From NCBI GenBank assembly GCA_946406115.1, contig OX291548.1:9040373-9104372 (forward strand): DNA of 64,000 nt, in the 5' to 3' direction. This DNA comes from Apoda limacodes. Taxonomy: Eukaryota > Arthropoda > Insecta > Lepidoptera > Limacodidae. A program made the position numbers and the translations under genes. Positions 39,201 through 51,200 of this stretch are shown here, piece by piece; position 1 is the first letter of the stretch, and each line of letters starts with the position of its first letter. The notes beneath the pieces are model-generated. The model searched no databases. It was given only the letters and a program-made list of their open reading frames with translations, and had not been told where the DNA came from.

Positions 39201-42200
39201 AGTATGTCCTGAATTTTTTTTAATGTTTTATATATATTTATTCATATATAATAACGTGTCACCCATGTGTCACGCTTGTGACTTAGTTTCGAATGTAGTA
39301 AGAACATTTTTACTTTACTACACTTGATAGACAGGAAATCATGCTTAGTGTGACACATGTAACGTATTTTTAAATTCTATTTCTAACTTCAGATGTTATT
39401 AGGATCGATGGGCGAAACCCTAAGATCCTAAGCAATTATTTAAATTATATACTACAATAAATTTGTTACAGTAACGTATATCCATACGTAATGTTGGGCG
39501 CGGTGTTTCGGGGAATGGACAAAATGGTATTTAGCGCTCTGATATTTTGGCTGGGGCTCGTCCTGATGCCTATCACTACCCTTCTACTAGACCTCATAGT
39601 CATTGTGTAAGTATTCAGTTTACTCTGTAAACATGTTCACAAACCAATCACTTTTTGAAAAGCATACCTGATTGATTTTAATATTTACAATTTTTCGAAC
39701 TATGTCAAAATGAAATATTACGCTATACACGATTCAATTCCTATAACCTTTTTAGCACACAATTTATTGGAACGGAGTTCCTTATTGCACATAACGATTG
39801 GCAAATGAGGTTATTTTCAATTTTTGGCGAAGACATCCAAGTTCTCCCGAAGTTGTTATCGAATCGAAGCGCTTTTTGTGTTTAGCAAGCCGTACGCGTT
39901 ATCATACCTATAATCTCTCTAATATTTCAACCTCTTGTATTCTTTTTTTTTTGTTTTATTGATAACTAGCTTCTGCCCCCGTTCCCACCTGCTTTAAATT
40001 TCGTTATCGGTTTAGGATTCTTATATCAACTTTTTAATTATACTAATGAAGTTTGCTATAGCTTTTCCCCCGATAATTTTTGAATTTTTCGGAATAAAAA
40101 TTATCCTATGTCTTTTTCCGGGACTCAAACTATCTCCATACCAAATTTCAGCGATACAATAGATTCAACGGTTTAAGCATGAAGAGGTGACAGACAGACA
40201 GAGTTATTCTTGCATTTTAATATTAGTATGGATAAATGAATTGTCAAAGTGATTCAGTAGAACTTCTTTCCAACCGCGTGTCCCACAACATCTCTTGTTT
40301 TTTTTTTGCTTAGTTTTTTTTTTCTTATAATTTTACTCATAAATTATTTTAAAGCCTTTGGCGTACTCGGAGGGTAACTAGGTTTTGCCCTCCTCCAGAA
40401 GAAGTACGAAGATTGTGGTTACAGCGGCCAAAGCCCCTGAGACCTCTTCCGACGCAGAAGTCGCTCGTTTTCGCATACTACGACTATTCTCGGAATAAGG
40501 AAGGCCCCATTATGCATTTTTCTTACTTATATTAAACTAGATTTGATGTTTCTTTTAAGTAAAAGTAAAGCGCTTAGCAGCTCCATAAGCGATATTTGTC
40601 AGCACTTGTCCACTGCTCTAATTGTTGGACACTAGAGGTGTTCTAATTTGGTTTTTTAATAAATATTTTATGAATGTACTAAGAAATATATTACCAACAT
40701 AAAAACATACATATTGAAACCAAATTTATTATTGTAAATATATATTTATTCAAAGTAACCAAATATAAGAATGAAATCACCTACCGACAAAAGCGCTTTG
40801 GTAGATATAGATTAACTTTTTTGAATTCTGATTATTACTAAGTAGTGTTCGGTTTAGATATAGAGAAAAAACATTTAAATTATTTGTTTTGCATTTGTAT
40901 TTATTGTACCATAAATGCAATATGTAAAATTAATCATGATAAAACAAAAAATATATATATATATTATTCTTTAAATACCTACTGACTTAAGGCGCAGGAA
41001 GTTTTTCCTTTCTAGCCTTGGCAAAAGATATTCTTAATTTCCTCTTTTCACAAAACACATTTAAAAATGTTAAATACTAATTATTTAGAACTAGATCGTT
41101 ATGTTTTGTTTCTAGTATAAATTTCTAGTAAAAATAGCTTATAACTAGTTTTAAATATCGGTTTGGAATATGTTTTATACGAAGAAGAAATTAAGTTTAT
41201 CTTCTGGTAGCGCTAGTAAGGATATATTTGCGCCTTAAGAAGTTTTTTAGTTATTTTATACATACAACATTTTTATAACGAGAACGTTTTTATCGCAGAT
41301 AAAAGAATACTAGAAAGGCATATAAACATGATGCTGCAAAATTCAAATGTAATTTAATTTACATTTTAATTTATCGCTTTTTTGACGTATTCAAAAAGTA
41401 TTGTTGAACTTACTTTAATATAAGCAGTATTTTAGAATAAGTTATTTAAAAATAAAATTTTAGTAAATTTTATTATTAATTTCATTTAAGTATTTATAGT
41501 TAATTATTAAAACTGATCTAGTTTATTGTTGATGATTATTCTTAATTTATATCGTTGATGATTTGAAGTATTGTTGATGATTAGGTTAACTTAACAAGAC
41601 ATTGTAAAAAGTTTCCATGGTATTGAATTTATTATACTTAACAAACTTAAAAACAGTATTAAAAAAATAATAGCTCGCAGAAGTTCATGAAAAAATGCCA
41701 AGATTATATATACACTTTTTTTTTCGATTTAAAACAAAGCTAAATTAAGCAAACCTCGTAAAATATAGCAAAATTAATTTTGTATAAATTTTTCACGGCG
41801 TTTAGCCCTTATGAATTTTTACAGATTTTCACCTTCAAAAAAATAGATCATACAATTTAATGCTAAGTTATACTACCATATTAAACTATTCTTGAATATC
41901 GCAGCCCATTCAATAGTTATTTTGAGTTACTCATTTTCATTCAGTTAATCATGGATGTTAAAAGACTACAATAGATTAAGATTTAATATCATAATTTATA
42001 AATAAAATATAATAATCCTTTACAGAGTACAAAATTCGGTGTGTAAGTCGATGACAGAGGCTGTTCGAGAGAGCGAAATAAAACAGCGTGATCCCGCCGA
42101 TTTACTGGCACCGAGACACTCGTGAGTATATCTAGTATACTAGTATCCACGTATGATGTAACAGGTATAACACTGTTATGACATACGTGTTACGACTGTT

Positions 42201-45200
42201 ATATATATATATATTATATTACAAAATAGTCCAAGATCCCAGAGCGATCAGACAACTCATTTTTACTTAGATGAAACCTTAGGTTCTCAGTAGCGTCTCA
42301 TGTTCTTGGAATACCTGCGTGCTTGAGGAGCTCGCCTTGTGACACCTTGGCAGGTACCATGTAAAAAAGGTAACTAAAAATAAGAGTTATTGAACTTAAA
42401 TTTATATGGCTGATTTTTATAAATGTTTTGTAGAATATTATTCTAAAATAGTGTCATAAGTGTTTTTTTCTTTCCATGTACCAAAATTTTTGTCAGACGC
42501 TTTAAAGCTACGATGACGAACTACGAAGATTAAAAGATAAACAAATACTTTCTTCACTAAAAGTTTATAAAATAACTTTTGTTTTAATTGTTCCAACTGT
42601 TACCTTTTTATAATAAAATGAAAATAATACTTCATAAAACAGGATTGCGCCAAATAAATTTATTTTACCTAAAATATGCAATAAATTTATTAACTTAAAT
42701 ATTAATTAATGATTACTTTAATGTTGAAGTTCGTCTTATTCAAATAGAGATGCAAAAATATTGGATTAAAAGCAGTAAGTACTTTAAAAATATTTCAATA
42801 TACTACTCTGAGACGCATGCGTCACGTCACGCAGCACTATCTCTCGCGCACATTCTCTCGGCTGAATATTTTTGTGTTTAGGGGATGTTTAGTCACTACA
42901 ATTTGTCTGACTAATGAAATATAAGTAATAGTTACCTTAATAACATATTTAAAAATCAGACAGGTGGTTAATTTATTGTTTCTGGAGCTCTACAAAACAT
43001 ATATTAAAATCAGCCATATAAATTTTAGTTAAGTAACTCTTATTTTTAGTTATCTTTCTTGACTGGTACCTGCCCAGGTGTCACAAGGCGAGCTTAACAA
43101 GCACGCAGGTATTTAAAGTACATGAGACGCTACTAAGAACCTAAGGTTACACCTATGTGAAAATAAGTTATGTCTGATCCCTCTGGTATATTACTCTAAA
43201 AGTGTTAATCATAACTCATAAGTTACAATGTGTGTGACTACAAGTTACAATACTATTAGTCTTAACTCGTTGGTTACCAACAAGTTACAAAAAAACTGTA
43301 AGTCATAACTCGTTGGTTACCTACAACTTACAAAACTGTTTGGGTCGGCTCATACCGAGACCCTTAGTCATAACTTGTAGGTCAGCTACAAGCTATAAAA
43401 CTGCTACTTGCATATGCGTTATGATTAGCAGTTGTAAGTTTTAATGAGCTGAGTACAATTTAAGACACTGGTTTTTTTTTGTTACATAAAATAAATTTTA
43501 AAATAAAAATACAGTCATTTCATTGAATATTGCCTGCAAATAAAGACCGATAAGTTGCGGTAAGACTAAATTCTTGGACAATCCATTTTTACTCCATAGA
43601 TTAATTGTGACATAACAAAGGATGGATGTATTTACTTTATATAAATGTAGCTATTTTTTTTTTTCACAAAACTAATGTAAACGCTTATTTTTACAATCAT
43701 CAACGTAATTACTAACAGAATCAGAAAATTTTGTCCCAAAATAGTTTTATTAATCGATTTGATCAAATATAATTTCATTAGTAAAATAACATTGTCTCTT
43801 AATTAAAAAAAAAAAAACGTTACAACAATAACTGTAAGAGTGTTTAAATTGTGCTCAGCAACACCAGTAAGATACACTGCGTGAAGTATGAAAAGTAGAA
43901 GAGCATGGTGTGATTTGAAAGCACGGTTATGGTTAATTGATATTTTTGAACAACACTTTGAATCTGGGGTGACGGAGTCGAGGTCAAAATAACACAAAAA
44001 TCAAATAAGAGGAACATGACGGACAGTAGGTATACACACAGAGAAAAAAGATTGTAATATATTTACTGTAAGTTTCCTTACAATTGTGAAAGAACATGTT
44101 CTTCGTCCGATTTGCTTTACAATAACTTACTTACTTAACTTATTTAAAATGTAAACATTTTAAGATGAATTAAAGACATCTAAATGTTTTTTTCGTGTAA
44201 CCTAAAACTCCTAATTGGAGTGTCAAAAACAAACAAGTCACGTTCCTTTTGTTACAATGCTCTTTAATTTTGATATTTAAAATTCATTAGCGATTTTACC
44301 GACTTAATTCAATACTTACGCTTAAAAGCCTTCAAGATTATATTCTCATTTTTAAGTCTTAGCAAGAAACTTCGCCACGTCGCTTAGGTCATAAAATAAT
44401 GTAAACTAGGCTCAGAGTTAGTTTGTTAGTTAGTAACTTATTTTGTACGGATGTTTGGACCCAGTTTTGGCTTTTCCTTTAGTAAAGTCTGGTCTAAAAT
44501 TTCAACCATATCAACTCCTACAAAGGTCTTAAAAGCCGAAATTTAACTATTCAGAACAAGCAAAGAATGTTATATAGTTTCTTCTCACTACTTTTTTCTA
44601 ATCATACTTAACAAATAATATACTAAAATATCTATTTCAAATTTATTTTTGGCTTAATGGCTCTTGTGACCTTTGAAGGTAAAACTATCAAATGCTATAT
44701 ATACGGCAAAGTTATAAAAGAGCATTTCAATCGTTTGTTTTTTTTTTTTATTTATATTAAACCAGTTTACGTATATGTTTATATGCAAATATTTATCCAC
44801 ATATAATATATTTCAATGTTTTTTATGTACAAAAAGTAGCTTAGTTTGTTTAGATTGAAGTCATTCGAGATAGGTAGATATATCGTATATGTGTTGTGTA
44901 TGTTATTTTGAAATATGTGTGTGTGAATATTGCATGGTTGCAAGTATTTTCGTTTATTAAAAAGAGTCGTGCTACTCATTTATATAAACAAAAATTTAAA
45001 GAAAAATACAATCGTGAAAAGTATCATCAGTGAAGTTTTCGAAAATTAAAATAAAATTGATTTAAAGTTCATATCATAACAGATGCAGTAGAATGTTTCT
45101 AACTCTAAAACAGTGAAATAAAAGTAGTTGACAGCCTTAAAAATTACATCATATATGTAGTTAGTAGTTTCTTTACTAATTTTCATTATGTATGTAATAT

Positions 45201-48200
45201 TTGAATACTTTTGCCTTGACATAAAAAATTAGTTTAATCGTGGCCTAGTCACAATAAACAATTTCTTGCATAATAGAGCACTCCATGGGATATATGTTTT
45301 ATATTAATAGATATAAAAAAAGGATTGAACCGTCGCGTGACGCCTGGTAGATGTAAGACACCAATATCAGTCCTATTAATAATTATTAATAAACCCAACG
45401 TCTTAGGATAAATAAATTATATTCATGTATATATTTTATATTGTATATTATATTACGAATATAATAATCATTAGTTTTTATTATATTATTACTGTACATT
45501 AAAGCATCTTTTTTTTCTTTACATTACTTTTCGCAAGGTCAATATTTTATCAAAAAGTTTATTTTCTACACCAGCGTTTATATGTGTGTGTAGTGTGCAC
45601 ATTTTTATCTAGATTTTAGTTTTGCTTTGCATCGACCCTTCCCTGCACGGACTCATTAGAGTGGCTTATATTGATGTATCAGTTTTTAAAGGTCACCGAC
45701 CAGTGGCGACTATTTTTGCTTATATTCAAGAAAAAAATTTTTGGCTAAGCTAACAATGATCGCCAATTTAAGCACCTCTTACGTAGACTCATACAAGTTG
45801 GATCTACATATAAAGTATCTTATATTTATAAATTTGCAGTAACACCTACATCACTAGGTGAGACCTGCTTTTTTTTTTGTTAACGAGAATAAACTAAAAA
45901 TCTTAATGTGAGTCTACGTTGTTAATAGCAAGTCATGTAGGAATAGCACTGTGGGTAAGGTTTGATGTTTGTGTGGTTGCGCTGGTGTCGCAGCAAAAGG
46001 CGCGGCGAACCCGTGGGGCTGAGGTGGAAGCGACGGGCGGTGGCACCTTTAGAAACGCCCACGCCGCAGCATAAAATCAATGGAACACAAAATGGCGTCG
46101 TTTACAAACAAAATGGCCGCCGCTGCCCACAACGAATCATTCCTCCTCTGCATTCGAGACAAGCACATATTATTTGACAGTTTGCTGTTGCTTAATATAG
46201 TTGTGTTTTACGTTTTAACGAGACAGATTTTCCAAACGAATAGTAAATGAAACGTGGTCCATTTACAAATAAGCATTCTTTAAATTGGAAAATTGAAGAC
46301 AAACTTGTTACATTATCTATATATATTTTATCTGCCTGAATGGTAGTTAAAATTAGTTATATATAAATATGCTAAACGTCGAATAATTGTGATTTATTAT
46401 ATAAATAATCATCTGGAAATCTCAAATAAATCTTTTATGTGAAAAATCGTTTTGAGTTCGAGTAAATGCTAGTTTGCTTGTAAAAACTGTTCTCAAACAG
46501 TCGTTTTCTTATTAATGTTGACATCGTGAATCCTCATTCGCCTGATAGTTTTGTTTATAATTTAAACAACAATTTAAAAAGATATTAACTGTCACAAAAT
46601 AATTTATATTGTAATAACTTCCTAATTTATATAATGTAAAATAAATGTGAAGTGTTATATTAGCTTTTTCTGTCTTTGGGTAGTTAGTATGTACGTCTGT
46701 TGTTTGGAGTTGATATTTTGATAGATATTTATATCGTCTTTTAGTCCCAACGATATTTTAATAATGAATATTTTTATTCCAAGTTGGACTTTCCTGACCT
46801 ATATTTTAAGAGGAAAAAATGTTATTAAATGGTAATTATACTTAACTACAAATTCTTATTTTTCTTATATTTAACTACAAATAATTGTAGTGTGCGCACG
46901 TGTGATCTTCCCTTTGTCGTCCACTTTTATGAGCTAGATGTTTTCCAATACCTATTCCAAAAAAGTAATAATAAAGCTATTATTATAGGTTGAAACTTAT
47001 TAATTGAATCGAAAGACTAAATGACTCGTGTAGTGAGTGCCCCATTATACATCAATAATATACCTTAGTTATCTTATTGATAATTCTATGTTTAATTATA
47101 GTATAAAATCCCCATTGTAGTTGTATAATTCCAGACTCTTTATCTAACAACTATATAAATAAAATGTGGCAATGGAGAATGCAACTGAAGACTTCCATGA
47201 TTATGATTTTGATTAGCGTCAACCCACATTTAAATTAATCTGAGTAACATGTGCAGCAAAAGAGACAACACAAAACTAATAGTTTTTAATTGCACCTTGA
47301 CGTTGGTACGGCCTGTCGATTCGAGGGGCGTAAGTTCGATCCCCGCGCAGGACAAATATTTAATGTGACGAAATTTGTGTATGTCTTGAGTGTGGGTAAT
47401 ATGTAAGAGTATGTATATACAAAAAAAAATAAGTATTTAAGCCTTTGGACGCTGGCAACACCAGAGGCCCTTAAAAAATCCAATTACTTTTTGAAGCACA
47501 CCATACTGCAGTCCCTAGAGAAAATCTCTGAAGTGAATGGGGTTTTCTTAGCGGTAAACACGCAGACTTGTGTCTTGTTGAATCGGACCGATTTCTCGTC
47601 CCCAGTCTTTCCTTAGACTTTGGAGAGCGGGATCTCGATTTTCGACACAAGTACTCCGCGGTATTTTACTCTACAATGGAATGTTGGATATTTTCACGGC
47701 CCATGTAATAAGGGTCTCCAGTTCAATCATATGCATAGCAATATAGCAATCGATGGACAAATTTTCATTGAAATGTAGTAGAAACAGCGTAAGAGACAGT
47801 AAAGAGCCATGCTGGACGCCAGCATTGGCCTGTTATCGCCCTTTTTGAGGCACCTGAAACAGATTCGCATTCTTACGCAAAGAAGGAAATTGCGTAGTGT
47901 TCTAAGAAACACGACGAGGCGCTTGCGTATAGGACACAACTCGGGAGCTGGTATACCGTCCGGCCCATTCGACTTATTCTCGTCCAGGGTTCTCTCGGCT
48001 GTCTTATGAAGATTTCCGGCATGGTTTTACCGCACCACGGTAAAGTAGTCAGTATAGGGCCATAGAGTTATCTTTGTCGTTCAAATTCGAGTTAGGGCCA
48101 TAGAGACCATCGGTATATTGCAGTGGTGGTAAGGAAGACTAGCAAAACTTTCGAATTCGGCAGTATTAGCACGCCTCCCAGAGGGATATCTTATAAATAT

Positions 48201-51200
48201 ATAAGATAATAGCTTATTTATTCTGCTGATGGATTCGATATCCAGTAAGAAAGAAACTGTCGCAATTAAGCAGCATTTGATTTGCATTTTAATTCAGGTA
48301 TATTTGGATACTTATTTCGAACCGTAGTCCAAGTTGCAAGACCGATTTAGTAATAAATTTCGAGATTTTCTGAGCTGAAGCATAAAATTTACGCAAATCA
48401 TCCCAATCTACCTACTTATAATGCCACCTATGACGCCAAGGACTGCTAGTTCTTGTAGATTTTTTTCTGTTTGTATTGGGCCTATATATATTATTTTTTA
48501 AATACCACTAAGCTGGCAAACAAGCTTGCGGTCCGCCTGATGGATATAATATAACATACCGTTATATATAATATAACGTTAAAGTGCTTGAAGAGCGCTT
48601 TGTCCTTTAAATTTTATAATAACGAAATAGAGTTCAAGAAGAAAATGTGTTCTGACAGTTACATTCTCCATTGTACTAAAATATTTTATAATTATAAATA
48701 TAAAATATAATAAATGTTAAAAAAAATTACAATTTTGAATTTTTATCAATTTTCTTTTATTTACGTGATAAAACCATTAAAAAAGGAAAATATTATATTA
48801 ATAAAATAGAAACATATCAATAATTTTTAATAATTTTATTGTTGTGATTTCGTGAATAAAATTAAATTGATAAAGTTATTAAAAGCTAAAAGTGTGACTG
48901 AAACGTTTTAAATTAATGCTTGAAGTAATTAAAAGTTGTGAGTGTGGTATAAAGTTTTCCATAATATTTATAAGAAATTTAACATGTTAATTGTTTGTGA
49001 TGTAATTTGTTATTGTATATTGCTCTTTTCGATTTAAACTGTCCATACAGAATTATATTAAGGAGGTTTGCTAGGAAAATTGATATTTTTTTATTTAAAA
49101 TTTGTGTGGCCCGTATTTAGATTACTTACATATTTACTTACAAACTTACTTCCTAACAAACAAACTAAATGTTGTTTTGGAAAAGTAATTGAGGGTCGTA
49201 ATTCTTAATTTTTTTAAGTCTTATTTGCATTTAAAAACTGTACAAAACACACAAAAAGTACAAAATAAAACAATTGTTTAAACTCTTTGTAACAAAAATG
49301 ACTCTTTTGTTTTGAAAACGTTAAAAATTTTGCAAGTAATGTTTTTGTTTAAGATAATGTATAGTATTAATATATTAAAATATAATTGGCTTATTATAAT
49401 TTTTTAGTGAAATACTAGTTCAATTGTGGAAAATTGAGGTCGGCTGTGAATAGGATCAACTTAATAAGATTGTTCGAATATAAATCAAAGTCATTTCAAT
49501 TAATCAATAATGATTATTTATTCAGTTTCTAATTGACTTTATTTAAAGTAAACATTTTCGGAATCTCGATTATATTTTATGTTTTATATTTTGAATATTA
49601 TGGGCTCTAGAGTGCACGCGTGGGGTACCTACTATGCACACGTGTTTTTTTTTTTATCAATAACTTGCGAGTTGAATTTCTTGGATCTTTAGCACCTACT
49701 TAAGCTTTACGCACTAACTTAACTACGTGTTAAGTAGTCTGCCGGCAGTCACTCGGCACTGTCGCTTGCGCAGTGACATGGAGTGATGAGGTGTTTAATT
49801 CCTGTGTGGTACAAATGTCATCAGGTGATGATATGTCAAGACTGACACTAAAGTGAATAATAATAATATACTAATTTCTATTTCGTAAAACGCAAGGCTA
49901 ATAAATAATTATTATCCGAATAAATAAATCTCTCTCTCTCTCTCTTTTTGTTTGATAACTTTTTTCAATTCAACATATTAAAATGTGATTAAAAGTAAAG
50001 TTTCTGTTTATAATGTAATAAATAACTTTTTTATTAATTTTATACCATCCGGCTGAGTAAACTCGTGTTAAAGTTGGGGTCACATGTCTCACACGTGTGC
50101 TCTTACGTACCCTAATAAAGGTGCGTGTGCTCTAGTGTTTATAAAAAATCATATAACTCTGTAAAATACATACTTGACGTTAATAAGAATTGTGTACCTA
50201 ATAATGTGAAGTTGGTTACACACAATTTTGACATTAAAAATTAAATACTATTTTTGTTAGTAGATTTTTTAATATTTTATTTTTTTGTTTTAAGCCACGA
50301 GTAAAGAGAAATTACTTAATTCTATAATATTAACGATGTGCACGTACATATAAATTAATGTCATGAGTTTCGTAACAAACTAATGCAATTTCACAATGTT
50401 CACTACTAATCTATAAATAATAATTACTTTCAGTTTTTTTTTGTAGCGGTTAATATGTCAATAATAAAAATAAACTGCTAATCAAGACATTTGATTTGTA
50501 TCGTATCGATTGTTACAAAGGTATTTGGTTTAAATGACAACCTTTTTTTGAATTTTTTAACTTAAATTATCAGAAAGGTAAACAGATTTGTCACTAAACT
50601 AAATTAAAACAATGCATTAATTCTGATTATGCCAGATACCTTTTAATCATGTACGATGTCTCTTAAACCAAATAGTCTTGTATCTGTCGACATATACATA
50701 TTTTATGAATCTAAATCTTTTCTAGAGACTAACTTCGCTAAACTACGCTTTTGTGGCTATTTTGCATTTCTCTTCGCCTTAAAATAGAACAGGGACTACT
50801 GCGAGAGTGAAAAGACATAAAACAATGAATGATAAACTGTTAATATGCATCAGTAATATCCTGCTCATTTTCGTTGCATTTTCATAATACCAACACTGTC
50901 TTGGAATGTACACTTCATAATTTTTCTCTTTTAAACATTCAATTCACTTTTATCACAATATTTATGTCATTCCATTATAAATATCAACTATTTCATGCAA
51001 ATAACTGTAAACACTTAAAAAACTTTCAAAAATGCTAATAAATTACATACTTTAATAAAAACAAATAAAGTTTTTTACAAATAGAAAGCTTGGACTTTCA
51101 TTTCTTAGTGTGCAATAGCCAAAATAAATGTTTTTTTATCAACCCTTAAAATAGTGATCTAAAATTGAGTTCACATCTTAGTTTTTTAATTAATTTCAAT

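Noticed and set aside
47290..47440. tRNA gene
   Set aside because: A B box is present but no complete cloverleaf or matching acceptor stem was found. The flanking tail fits a SINE.
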